A stretch of 34,708 bases of DNA from Alphaproteobacteria bacterium (GTDB lineage Bacteria; Pseudomonadota; Alphaproteobacteria; UBA6615): positions 1-34,708 of the forward strand of contig JBDXCV010000005.1 in NCBI GenBank assembly GCA_039980135.1. Direction: 5' to 3'. Shown one piece after another: positions 7,854-15,352 of the stretch; the first letter of the stretch is position 1, and every line of letters starts with the position of its first letter. The translations under genes were made by a program, and so were the position numbers. The notes beneath the pieces were generated by a model. That model saw only the letters and a list, made by a program, of their open reading frames with translations, did no database searches and was not told where the DNA came from.

Positions 7854-7945
7854 CGAGATGCCCGGATCAAGTCCGGGCATGACGACGTCGAGAGAGTTGC
7901 CCCAACTACACCCGTCATACGCGGACTTGATCCGCGTATCTCAGG
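7854..7945. repeat. Inverted pair of REP-like intergenic palindromes
   Basis: Two homologous palindromes face opposite ways. Copy one is ATGCCCGGA-TCAAG-TCCGGGCAT (7858-7880). Copy two is ATACGCGGA-CTTGA-TCCGCGTAT (7917-7939). The flanks also match (CGTCAT on one side, ATCTC on the other, in inverted order), so both come from one ancestral element. Such palindromes with a CTTGA loop are dispersed between genes in many alphaproteobacteria. They fill the space between two convergent gene ends. Confidence 0.7.
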
Positions 7946-7967
7946 CACGGTGATTGTGAGCCCGCTT

Positions 7968-8564
7968 CTACGACCAATCACTCGTAAAGTCGGCCGCGGC
8001 GGGGCGTTCCTTGGCCGGGGTCGGCTCGCTGATGCAGCCGATATAAACAAAACCCAGAAGCTCATCTTCGCCCGAGAGGTCGAACGCATTGCGCACCATC
8101 GGATCGTGCGCGTTGCGGCCCGTCAGGACGATCGCCCCATAGCCCATCGCCTGGGCGGCCAGCACAAGATGCTCCATCGCCGCCGCCGTGGCGACGATCT
8201 GCTCGATTACCGGCACCTTCGGCGCGCGCGACGGGTCGACCTTGGCACAAACCGCGACGATGGTCGGCGCACGCAGCGGGCGGCCCTTCTCCTTCTCAAT
8301 CGCGGCAGTCGGCGCGAACGGCTCGCGCTCCAGCAGCGCGTCCGCGAACAACCCGCCGAGCTTGTGGCGCGCGTCTCCTTCGATGATGTGAAAACGCCAG
8401 GGCCGGACAAAACCGTGATCGGGCGCGCTCATCGCCGCCTCCAGCATGCGATCGATGTCGGCGCGCGCTGGTTCGCGTCCGTCGAACAGGCGCGGTGGGG
8501 TCGAGTTTCGGTTGATCAGTCCGTCCAGAACGGCGTTGGACTGCAATTGGTCGGCTTCAGCCAT
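7968..8564 (-). CDS. Nitroreductase family protein (YdjA-like)
   Basis: A 198-residue FMN-dependent nitroreductase-fold protein close to the short YdjA type. It has the N-terminal FMN-phosphate region (RNSTPPRLF), the motif APDHGFVRPWRFHII where the family usually has P(S/D)xxxxQPWRF, and the C-terminal GYGAIVLTGRNAHDP flavin-binding segment. Family members use NAD(P)H to reduce nitro groups, enones or related electron-poor compounds; the natural substrate is seldom known. The start has GGGGACA upstream. It is the last gene of the long leftward set, 61 nt after the protease gene, and ends near the palindromic repeats that separate it from the convergent SMP-30 gene. Confidence 0.87.
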   Translation of the reverse strand: MAEADQLQSNAVLDGLINRNSTPPRLFDGREPARADIDRMLEAAMSAPDHGFVRPWRFHIIEGDARHKLGGLFADALLEREPFAPTAAIEKEKGRPLRAPTIVAVCAKVDPSRAPKVPVIEQIVATAAAMEHLVLAAQAMGYGAIVLTGRNAHDPMVRNAFDLSGEDELLGFVYIGCISEPTPAKERPAAADFTSDWS

Positions 8565-8625
8565 GAACGGGTGTCCCCAAATCGTGAAACAGTCACATAA
8601 GCGCGGCCGCGAGCGTTAACAAGCC

Positions 8626-9414
8626 TTATGGCGTCGGATTCATCCCATCTGCCACGGAATCGATGGGAATAGCGATGCCCAGACTGTCGCTACCGCGTCT
8701 CGGCGCCGTCGCCACATGGACACCGAGGACGACCAGTGCATCGCCCGACAGGCCCAGTATCGGCGAACCCGAATCGCCGCTGACCGCGTCGCAGCCATGA
8801 AACAACAGGCCACCATTATTCGGTTTGTCGTCGACCCGGCACCCCTCGTCGAGGGTCAGGATATGCGGCTTGTCCTTGCTGTAGCCAGCCTGAAGATACG
8901 TTCGCACAGGGGTTCCGGATAGTCCGAGAGTCAACGTCCCCGTAACTTCGTCGATCGGCTCGGCCAGGCGCAGGATAGCCCAGTCGTTGGGTCGAAAACG
9001 CGGGCCGTCATCGGGGTTCAGCAACGGATCCGCGAGCGTGTAATCCACCACCTTCCCGTGGGCGATGAAATCCCCACGGCGGTATCCCGCAAGAAAGTTG
9101 ACCGCCTCGGGAACCAGCCAGCGCTTGGTGCGTTTATTCCAAAGACAATGGGCCGCCGTCAGCACGTCTCGCGGGCCGATTACCGTGCCGGTGCAGAAAC
9201 CGCCGATCCGGGTGTTGACCCGGCCGATGGCGCTCCAGGGGTAGTCGCTGGAATCGACGATCTGCCGGTTATCCTCACCTTTTATCCCCGGCAGCAACCG
9301 CTTCTTGAGCGCCGCGAGGTCTTCGCTCTGGGCAGGCATGCCCAGACCCACAACCAGAAGCGTCGCCGCGAGCGCGAATGTGAGCAGCCGGATCAGGTTA
9401 AACCTACGCGTCAG
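8626..9414 (-). CDS. Secreted trypsin-like serine protease, probable CTG start
   Basis: A chymotrypsin-fold (S1) protease. Numbered from the CTG at 9414, the catalytic triad is H89 (TAAHC), D144 (NDWAILRL) and S215 (GDSGSP), with cysteine pairs placed as in the family. The only conventional start, GTG at 9351, begins inside a hydrophobic segment. Reading upstream in frame gives TRRFNLIRLLTFALAATLLV, then GLGMPAQS: a textbook signal peptide with cleavage near AQS. No ATG, GTG or TTG lies between the upstream in-frame stop (9438) and 9351. The CTG at 9414 overlaps the stop codon of the upstream hydratase gene (CTGA), like a usual ATGA coupling. The 262-residue length assumes this start. An exported protease inside a catabolic operon is unusual; a sequencing error at the start is possible. 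Confidence 0.85.
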   Translation of the reverse strand: MTRRFNLIRLLTFALAATLLVVGLGMPAQSEDLAALKKRLLPGIKGEDNRQIVDSSDYPWSAIGRVNTRIGGFCTGTVIGPRDVLTAAHCLWNKRTKRWLVPEAVNFLAGYRRGDFIAHGKVVDYTLADPLLNPDDGPRFRPNDWAILRLAEPIDEVTGTLTLGLSGTPVRTYLQAGYSKDKPHILTLDEGCRVDDKPNNGGLLFHGCDAVSGDSGSPILGLSGDALVVLGVHVATAPRRGSDSLGIAIPIDSVADGMNPTP

Positions 9415-10205
9415 TCTTCGACGGTGACATTGACGTCACCCACACCGGCGAATCGTGCCACGACGTCTTTCGCGTTTCCCAGCGGCTTGGGCGCGGCCGC
9501 CGCACCCGTGGTCATAAGGTCTCCGGCCTTGATCCCCACCCCGCGCGCGGCGAAATGGTTGACGATCCAGGTGAGCGACCAGCGCTCGTCGCACCGTGCC
9601 GGCAGCGGCATTCCCTCCGAGACGACTTCACCGTCGAACAGCAATTCGATCTCCAGCGTCTTGAGGTCGCGGGACTGCCAGTCCGCAATATCTGGCCCCG
9701 CCACGAACCCCATGGCCGCACCATTGTCGGCAGCCAGGTGCACCATCGGCTGGCCGAGGGGGTCGTTGAGGCGCGGCACCGCGAACTCGATTCCGAGGAT
9801 CGCGCTGCCGACGGCGGCAATCACCTCGTCCTCGCTATAACCACCCTCACGAGCCGGAAGGTCCGCACCCATGCGGAAAGAAATCTCGGCTTCAATCAGG
9901 GCGCCCGTTCCAACGTCTGCGCGTTTCAGGCTGCCGCCGCTGGAGACCGTAAAGTCGCGGAACATGACCCCGGCCATGGGCCCGTCGGGTCCGGCTTTCT
10001 CGAGCATCGGCGGGTTGGTGAAGCCGGCCTTGTAACCCGCTGCATCCAGTCCCAGCCGGTCGAGCATCGCGATCTGCACCTGCACCGCCTCGGCGGCATT
10101 CGCCGGGCCGCAATCCGCCGGCAGCGCGTCAATCGTCGTTCGTGCCTTGAACGCACCCGCGAGAATATCGGCCGCCTGCGCCACCTGCGTGTCTGTCAGT
10201 GCCAT
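9411..10205 (-). CDS. 2-keto-4-pentenoate hydratase-like (FAH superfamily) protein
   Basis: A 264-residue protein of the MhpD/DmpE/DmpH group within the FAH superfamily: hydratases and decarboxylases of 2-oxo-enoic acids. Recognisable parts are GYKAGFTNPPML near residue 55, IEAEISFRMGADLP with the acidic metal ligands, and the C-terminal GVGIKAGDLMTTGAAAAPKPL, which matches the family segment LxxGxxVxTGT. The start ATG at 10205 has GGGGAGAGG upstream; the longer in-frame reading overlaps the preceding gene and is rejected. It lies 13 nt after the hydroxyacid dehydrogenase, and its stop overlaps the apparent CTG start of the protease. A role in meta-cleavage-like or keto-acid degradation is inferred. 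Confidence 0.87.
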   Translation of the reverse strand: MALTDTQVAQAADILAGAFKARTTIDALPADCGPANAAEAVQVQIAMLDRLGLDAAGYKAGFTNPPMLEKAGPDGPMAGVMFRDFTVSSGGSLKRADVGTGALIEAEISFRMGADLPAREGGYSEDEVIAAVGSAILGIEFAVPRLNDPLGQPMVHLAADNGAAMGFVAGPDIADWQSRDLKTLEIELLFDGEVVSEGMPLPARCDERWSLTWIVNHFAARGVGIKAGDLMTTGAAAAPKPLGNAKDVVARFAGVGDVNVTVED

Positions 10206-10218
10206 TTCTGCCTCTCCC

Positions 10219-11148
10219 CTAGTAACCAGCCGACCGGTCCACGGCCCACAATTGCGGCTCACCCGCCTGATCTCGGCGGATCGCTTCCGCCACTTGCGGT
10301 CCCACGTCATCGGGACGCACCCTGCGCGCTGTATGAGGCATGATTGTGACCCCCTCATGTAACCAGAGCGGGCTGTCCACCGGCAAGGGTTCCGGCTTGG
10401 TCGTATCGAGGGTCGCACCGGCCAATTGTCCGCTGTCGAGAGCCGCAATCAGATCATCGTCGACGAGATGGGCGCCCCGCCCGAGATTGATGATCGCCGC
10501 CCCTTCGGGCATCTGGGCGAATGTTTCTGCATTCAGGATTCCCTCGGTCTCGGCTGTTAGCGGTAGCAGGCACACCAGGATGTCGGTACGGGCAAGAAAA
10601 TCGGGCAACCACTCGGAACCGCAAAACATCTCGATGTCCGCGTCCTGCCGGTCACTTCGCACCCAGGCCGCCACATCGAATCCCAGGCCATGCAGCACCC
10701 GGGCAGGCGGTTCGGCCATCATCCCGAAGCCCATGAAACCGATCCGCTGTTCACGAGGCAGCTTCTGAGGAATAACACTCCACAACTTTTGCCGTTGCTG
10801 GCCCAGATGTTCGGGCATATGGCGGTGGTGTCGCAGCACGTGAAGCACCGCGTACTCCGTCATTGCCACATCCCCCTCCGGCGGCCCCACCCGAACCATC
10901 GGCACGGCTGGCATGTTGGGGTGGGCAAGGAGGTGATCGACCCCGGCGAACATCGGCATGGCGAGCCGCAGATTTGGCATTTCGGGCATGCTGGCAATGT
11001 CAAAACGACCGATCAGCACGTACAGAATATCCGCCGGGTCACCGACATCCGGCCAGAGGCGTATTTCCTGATCGGGAATTTCCTGCAAAATGGCGTCGCG
11101 CCACTGTTCAATTGTGCCTTGAACGGGCGGTGTAAGCAGCAATGCCAT
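10219..11148 (-). CDS. D-isomer-specific 2-hydroxyacid dehydrogenase (GhrA-like)
   Basis: A 309-residue NAD(P)-dependent dehydrogenase similar to glyoxylate/hydroxypyruvate reductase A. The Rossmann glycine loop is GFMGFGMMA (137-145). The catalytic set is R224 (NLGRGAHLV), E253 (TKPEPLP) and H272 (MPHTA). The usual LDVFxxEPLP is here LDTTKPEPLP. The N-terminal substrate domain ends with the FAGVDHLL loop typical of the GhrA branch. It interconverts 2-keto acids and D-2-hydroxyacids in the cytosol. The ATG at 11148 is chosen; upstream codons overlap the deacetylase gene. It lies 13 nt downstream of the deacetylase and 13 nt upstream of the hydratase, so it is clearly in an operon. Confidence 0.9.
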   Translation of the reverse strand: MALLLTPPVQGTIEQWRDAILQEIPDQEIRLWPDVGDPADILYVLIGRFDIASMPEMPNLRLAMPMFAGVDHLLAHPNMPAVPMVRVGPPEGDVAMTEYAVLHVLRHHRHMPEHLGQQRQKLWSVIPQKLPREQRIGFMGFGMMAEPPARVLHGLGFDVAAWVRSDRQDADIEMFCGSEWLPDFLARTDILVCLLPLTAETEGILNAETFAQMPEGAAIINLGRGAHLVDDDLIAALDSGQLAGATLDTTKPEPLPVDSPLWLHEGVTIMPHTARRVRPDDVGPQVAEAIRRDQAGEPQLWAVDRSAGY

Positions 11149-11161
11149 AAGAAACTTGCCT

Positions 11162-12034
11162 TTATGCGTGGGCTTCGCGGTACCAGTCCATGATCGTCTC
11201 GCCGGGCACGATAGCCACGTCGGAATGCCCCTGGATGTAATCCAGTATTTCCTCAAAATACTTTATCCGGTGCGGCGCACCGGTGAGATACATGTGCAGG
11301 CTGATCGACATGACGCGGGCCGAATGCTCGCTCTCCATGTAGAGGCGGTCGAACTGGTCTTTCGAACGCTTGAACATCTCGTCGGATGAATGCTGCTGCA
11401 AGGCCATCATGGAAATATCATTGGTCTCCACCGTATACGGCACCGACATCATCGGACCGTCACTGGTCTCGATCTCCACCGGCTGATCGTCGAGCACCCA
11501 GTCGGCGACATACTCGATGCCGGCGCGTTTCAGGCAGTCGATCGTCTGGAAGGTCTCGGTCATGCCCGGGCTTTCCCAGCCGCGCACCTTCTTGCCTGAG
11601 AATTTCTCTATCGCGGCACAAGCCCGGTCGATCTGCTCCTGCTGATCGTCATGCTTGTGCATCGGGCCCTGAAGATAACCGTGGCCCATGAACTCCCAGC
11701 CAAGCTCGAGCGCCGCCTCGGCCACGCGCGGATAGGTCTCACAGACCCGGCCGTTGACCGCCATGGTGGGGATGATGCCGCGGTCGCGCAGCGCGTCACG
11801 AATACGCCAGAAGCCGACGCGCATGCCGTATTCGTGCCACGCCCAGTTGGGCAGATCCGGGAGCAACGGCACACCCATTGGCGGCGGCAGCACCACACGC
11901 GGCATGGGCCGGGCGATATCCCAATCCTCGACATTGGCGATAATCCAGACGGCCATGCGCTTGCCGTCGGGCAGCTTCCATTCCGGCCGGTCGACGATGG
12001 CGGAATACGGCAGACGGTCCTTGAAAATCTTCAT
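11162..12034 (-). CDS. Polysaccharide deacetylase family protein (PuuE-like)
   Basis: A 290-residue NodB-fold hydrolase. It resembles the PuuE/allantoinase-like cytosolic branch rather than chitin deacetylases: it lacks a signal peptide and has NVEDWD (34-39) in place of the TFDD motif, MGHGYLQGPMH with H118 and H126, and RGWESPGM (151-158). The region SISLHMYLTGAPHRI holds the late conserved histidine. Family members hydrolyse C-N bonds of N-acetyl or cyclic ureide groups. The ATG at 12034 follows GGGGGAAG; an ATG at 12070 is less likely. It lies just downstream of a TRAP transporter, which suggests it acts first on the imported compound. The substrate is unknown; allantoin is one possibility, but no other ureide genes are present. 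Confidence 0.87.
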   Translation of the reverse strand: MKIFKDRLPYSAIVDRPEWKLPDGKRMAVWIIANVEDWDIARPMPRVVLPPPMGVPLLPDLPNWAWHEYGMRVGFWRIRDALRDRGIIPTMAVNGRVCETYPRVAEAALELGWEFMGHGYLQGPMHKHDDQQEQIDRACAAIEKFSGKKVRGWESPGMTETFQTIDCLKRAGIEYVADWVLDDQPVEIETSDGPMMSVPYTVETNDISMMALQQHSSDEMFKRSKDQFDRLYMESEHSARVMSISLHMYLTGAPHRIKYFEEILDYIQGHSDVAIVPGETIMDWYREAHA

Positions 12035-12092
12035 CACTTCCCCCGGTTGGATGGCCGTGATTATGGGCAATCAATCCGGGGAAAACCAGCGC

Positions 12093-12114
12093 GTGCCGGC
12101 ACAAACGCCGGCAC
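12093..12114 (-). terminator. Hairpin between dctM and the deacetylase gene
   Basis: A perfect 8-bp stem (GTGCCGGC / GCCGGCAC) with loop ACAAAC sits 3 nt past the DctM stop. On the minus strand a short T-run (GGTTTTCC) follows about 7 nt after the stem. It could partly terminate the TRAP transcript or act as an RNA-processing signal that keeps transporter and enzyme levels apart. Confidence 0.45.
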
Positions 12115-12116
12115 CG

Positions 12117-13454
12117 TCAGGTCGCGTAACCGATTTCCAGAAGAAACAGACTGAGCTGCGGGTAGGCGATGAGAACCAGCAGGACCAGGAACATCGTCAC
12201 CGCAAACGGGAACGCCCCGGCGAAGATATCCGACAACGAGACCGTCGGGTCGTTGATCGCGCTTTTGATCACGAAACAGGATATCCCGAGCGGCGGGGTC
12301 AGCAGGCCGATCTCCGCACCAACCACGGTCACAATCCCGAACCAGACCAGGTCCACATTGAAACTTTCGAGCACCACCAGGAACAAGGGGACAACGATCA
12401 GAATGATTGACGCGGTTTCGATGATCGTCCCAAGCAGCACCATGAGCAGCACATAGATGAACATCAGTTGGCCGAGTGACAGATCGAAATCATTGAGCCA
12501 TTCGCCGAACACGGTCGGCAGCGCGGCCACACCAAGCATCCGACTGTACATCGAGGCCGAAATAATCAGGAACAGAATGGTCGCGGTGATGTAACCGGTC
12601 TCGACCAGCACTTCCCACAGATCGCGCCAGCTTATGGCCCGCTTCAGCACCGCGATTATCAGCGCCGCGAGTGACCCGGCGGCACCCGCCTCGGTCGGTG
12701 TGAATACACCACCGTAGATGCCACCCAGGACGACCAACACAAGAATAATGACCGGGATGATCTTTCGAACCAGATCCATCCAGGTCTGATTGGCCCAGTC
12801 TTCCGCGGCGACATCCGCCGCCTCCTGGCCGCCGACAAAGCGCGGCACGAGATACGCCATGACCAGGATCAGGACACCGAACGCGATCGCCAGCAGGATG
12901 CCCGGAATGATGCCGGCGATAAACATGCGCCCGACCGACTGTTCGGTGACGATGGCGTAGATAATCAGCATCGCAGAGGGCGGGATCAGCATGCCCAGAA
13001 CGGACGACCCCGCCACGACACCAACAGTAAAACGCGTCCGATAGCCAAACCGCCGCATCTCCGGCACCGCGACGCGGGTAAACACGGAAGCCGATGCAAT
13101 GGACGAACCCGTAATCGAGGCGAAAATCGCGTTCGCGGCAACGGTTGCGATGCCGAGGCCACCGCGGACCCTGTAAAAGGCAAAGTTGGCGACCTCGTAT
13201 ACGTCCTTGCCGAGCCCCGCCTTGCTCACGATCAACCCCATCAGCGCAAACAGCGGCACGGACGCAAAGACCAGTTCCGAAATCGTTCCGTCGATCGATT
13301 CCGAGAGCAGCGCAACAGCGATATTCGGATTGTCGCGGATTACCCAGACGCCCAGAAACGACACCAGGCCCAACGCGACCGGGATGTAGAGTCCCAGATA
13401 GATCAGGGCAACAATCAGCCCGACCGAAATAATACCGACCTCAATACCACCCAT
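12117..13454 (-). CDS. dctM: TRAP transporter large permease (DctM family)
   Basis: A 445-residue inner-membrane protein of the DctM/SiaM family with about a dozen hydrophobic segments across its length. Typical signatures are VPLFALMGLIVSKAGL, the inward hairpin SIASASVFTRVAVPEM, GVVAGSSVLGMLIPPSAMLIIYAI, and in the second half LLGTIIETASIILIVVPLFLVV and LLTPPLGISCFVIKS. It forms the ion-coupled transport channel with the small permease and takes substrate from the periplasmic binding protein. It sits 30 nt after dctQ and closes a normal binding protein-Q-M order, so this is a complete tripartite system. The substrate is probably an organic acid, as for most TRAP systems, but see the binding protein for reservations. 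Confidence 0.95.
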   Translation of the reverse strand: MGGIEVGIISVGLIVALIYLGLYIPVALGLVSFLGVWVIRDNPNIAVALLSESIDGTISELVFASVPLFALMGLIVSKAGLGKDVYEVANFAFYRVRGGLGIATVAANAIFASITGSSIASASVFTRVAVPEMRRFGYRTRFTVGVVAGSSVLGMLIPPSAMLIIYAIVTEQSVGRMFIAGIIPGILLAIAFGVLILVMAYLVPRFVGGQEAADVAAEDWANQTWMDLVRKIIPVIILVLVVLGGIYGGVFTPTEAGAAGSLAALIIAVLKRAISWRDLWEVLVETGYITATILFLIISASMYSRMLGVAALPTVFGEWLNDFDLSLGQLMFIYVLLMVLLGTIIETASIILIVVPLFLVVLESFNVDLVWFGIVTVVGAEIGLLTPPLGISCFVIKSAINDPTVSLSDIFAGAFPFAVTMFLVLLVLIAYPQLSLFLLEIGYAT

Positions 13455-13484
13455 ATCCGGGTTTTCCCTTCCGGTGCGGCGCGG

Positions 13485-14030
13485 CTAGCGCGTGCCGCGC
13501 ACGAGCGGCACGATGTGACGCACGGCAAACTTCAGAAACTGCAGCAACGTCACGGTGCAACCAAGCACGATGACGGCCTTGATCGGCCATTCGATAACCG
13601 TGAACAGCCCCTCTTCACCGACGAAATAGTTCAGCTGGTAGGCATCAATCAGTTCCGGGATCGCGCCATAGAGCACGATGGCCAGGAACAGGACGCCCAG
13701 GAGATCAAATACGGCCCCCAGCACATGTCCGAACTTCGGCACCTTGCGCTGCATCAGGCCATAAAAACCGTCGGAACGCGTCAGACGTCCATGGCGCGTC
13801 GCGTCACCAATCTGCATGAAGACGATACCGACAATCGACATTTCCACCAGTTCGTTCACGCCATGGATCGGATGGTTGAACAAAGTCCGGCTGAAGGCGT
13901 CGGTGTCGATCATCACCATGAGCACGAATATCCAAAGCGACCCGACCGTGTTCATCACGGTCAGGACGCGATCGAGAATATCTTTAGGGGCGCCACCTAC
14001 CGGCGGCGCCCCTTCAGCTAGATCCGACAT
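13485..14030 (-). CDS. dctQ: TRAP transporter small permease (DctQ family)
   Basis: A 181-residue protein with four predicted membrane segments (about residues 28-50, 65-85, 100-122 and 143-163), the DctQ pattern. The motif FSRTLFNHPIHGVNELVEMSIVG at the end of the first and start of the second segment matches the family (R-x-x-F-x-x-P-x-x-x-x-x-E). It pairs with DctM in the membrane. It lies 24 nt after the binding protein and 30 nt before dctM. The N-terminal cytosolic tail is longer than usual and rich in Gly and Pro. Confidence 0.92.
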   Translation of the reverse strand: MSDLAEGAPPVGGAPKDILDRVLTVMNTVGSLWIFVLMVMIDTDAFSRTLFNHPIHGVNELVEMSIVGIVFMQIGDATRHGRLTRSDGFYGLMQRKVPKFGHVLGAVFDLLGVLFLAIVLYGAIPELIDAYQLNYFVGEEGLFTVIEWPIKAVIVLGCTVTLLQFLKFAVRHIVPLVRGTR

Positions 14031-14054
14031 ACTCGAACCCTTTTGGTCTGCGGC

Positions 14055-15155
14055 TTAGGAGCCGAGTTCCTTGTCCCACTGACGCAGGATCGGCTGCTTG
14101 GCCGCCCGCATCGTATCCATGTAGGACTTCATGACCGCGGTCCCCGGATTGCCTTCCTTGTTGCGCGCGGCAACCCAGTCAGCAGCGACATTGGGCATAT
14201 CGTCCGCCCACTTCTGACGCTGATCCTGGCTCAGGACGGTGGTCGTGCCGCCGTTGGCCGTGAATGCCTTGTAGCTCGCAGCAGCGACCTCCAGGGCATC
14301 GGCACCCATCTTGTCACGGTAGCCGTGTGCGGCTTCCTGCATCGCGACCCGCACTTCTTCCGGATAGCTCTTCCAGGAATCCGCATTGACACTGATGACC
14401 TTGGAGTTGGCCGTGCCGAGATCCGCCTTCAACATATAGGGTGCCACTTCGTAGATCTTGCGACCGACAACCGCTTCCGGCCACAGCATGAACCCGTCGA
14501 GCACGCCGGTGCCGACCTTGTTGTGATAGGTCACGAGACTGCCCGCAACACCGACGGCACCGAAGCCCTCGAGCCAACGCAGGTTCAGACCCGCGCTGCC
14601 AAGCTTCAGACCTTTGAGGTCGGAAAGCTGTTTCACCGAATCCTTGGTGAAGATCTGGTAGGTGTCCAGAACGGCCAGGTTGGTCAGATAGACCTGATTG
14701 AACCTGGTGAAGGCCGCCTTGAACTCGGGATGCGTGTCGGCAAGACCGTCAACCGTCTTGGCGACGAGGCCCGGATCGTTGGACACGAACGGGGTCGCGT
14801 AGGCGACGAGCTGCAACGGCACCTTGTCAGCATGGAACACCGTGGTCACGACGCCAATGTCGCCGAGGCCTTTTTGCAGGCCGCCGAGCACACCGCGAAC
14901 CTTCACGATCTGGCCCCAGGCCTGGTTCCACTCGATCTCGTAGTTGCCAGTTGCGGCGAGACGCTTGTCGATCTCGGGAATGTAATAGTCGATGAACTCT
15001 TTCACCCACAGTGACTTGGGCGAATATCCGTCGATCGCGGCGACCTTGATGGTCTCGGCGGCATTTGCCGCACCCGCATGAGCCATCGTCGCGACGACGG
15101 CACCGGCGCTGACGGCGCCGATTTTTTTAAGGAATGACTTGGATTTACGCATCAT
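14055..15155 (-). CDS. TRAP transporter substrate-binding protein (DctP family)
   Basis: A 366-residue exported binding protein with a signal peptide cleaved near ANA-AE (residue 32). DctP-fold landmarks include QKGLGDIGVVTTVFHADKVPL, DLKGLKLGSAGLNLRW and GTGVLDGFMLWPEAVVG. Classical DctP proteins have arginine after the KGLK-x segment, binding the ligand carboxylate; here that position is glycine. Its C-terminus (QKWADDMP, NPGTAVMKSYMDTMRAA, QPILRQWDKE) closely resembles the orphan binding protein at 27724-28821, so the two form one subgroup. Two adjacent ATGs (15155, 15152) are possible after AGGGAGAA. It heads the TRAP operon and is divergent from the GntR regulator. The ligand is unknown. 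Confidence 0.93.
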   Translation of the reverse strand: MMRKSKSFLKKIGAVSAGAVVATMAHAGAANAAETIKVAAIDGYSPKSLWVKEFIDYYIPEIDKRLAATGNYEIEWNQAWGQIVKVRGVLGGLQKGLGDIGVVTTVFHADKVPLQLVAYATPFVSNDPGLVAKTVDGLADTHPEFKAAFTRFNQVYLTNLAVLDTYQIFTKDSVKQLSDLKGLKLGSAGLNLRWLEGFGAVGVAGSLVTYHNKVGTGVLDGFMLWPEAVVGRKIYEVAPYMLKADLGTANSKVISVNADSWKSYPEEVRVAMQEAAHGYRDKMGADALEVAAASYKAFTANGGTTTVLSQDQRQKWADDMPNVAADWVAARNKEGNPGTAVMKSYMDTMRAAKQPILRQWDKELGS

Positions 15156-15226
15156 GTTCTCCCTGGGCCTTGCCCTGATTCAAGATTACTTTTCTTTATT
15201 TTGGGTACGCAGGTTGGTTGGTGGGA

Positions 15227-15255
15227 TAGAACCGATTTTCGGTGTGTTGAGTCAA
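15227..15255 (-). promoter_or_regulatory. Possible promoter of the leftward TRAP operon
   Basis: On the minus strand TTGACT (15255-15250) is a near-consensus -35 box. A weak -10 candidate GTTCTA follows after 17 nt (15232-15227). It lies about 75 nt upstream of the binding protein start and directly beside the TTCGAA palindrome at 15257-15270, where a bound regulator could block or assist RNA polymerase. Confidence 0.4.
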
Positions 15256-15256
15256 T

Positions 15257-15270
15257 AATATTCGAATATT
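15257..15270. promoter_or_regulatory. Palindromic operator candidate 1 (AATATTCGAATATT)
   Basis: A perfect 14-bp palindrome, AT-rich in a GC-rich region, lies between the divergent TRAP operon and GntR gene. A second TTCGAA palindrome follows, with centres 29 bp apart (about three helical turns). It is probably the binding site of the adjacent FCD regulator; this is inference from position and symmetry. Confidence 0.55.
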
Positions 15271-15285
15271 TTTCTTCCACTGAAA

Positions 15286-15299
15286 TATGTTCGAATATA
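15286..15299. promoter_or_regulatory. Palindromic operator candidate 2 (TATGTTCGAATATA)
   Basis: A second TTCGAA-centred palindrome with one mismatch, similar to the copy at 15257-15270. It overlaps an upstream ATG (15287) in the reading frame of the GntR gene, which argues that this ATG is not the real start. Confidence 0.5.
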
Positions 15300-15352
15300 C
15301 GCTCTCGCCGCTATCGATGGGGGTTCGCCTCGACGTTCCGGATTTCGGACAA

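Noticed and set aside
15287-15352. Upstream start for the GntR regulator
   Set aside because: The ATG at 15287 is part of a palindromic operator candidate and the extra 22 residues are not part of the winged helix domain.
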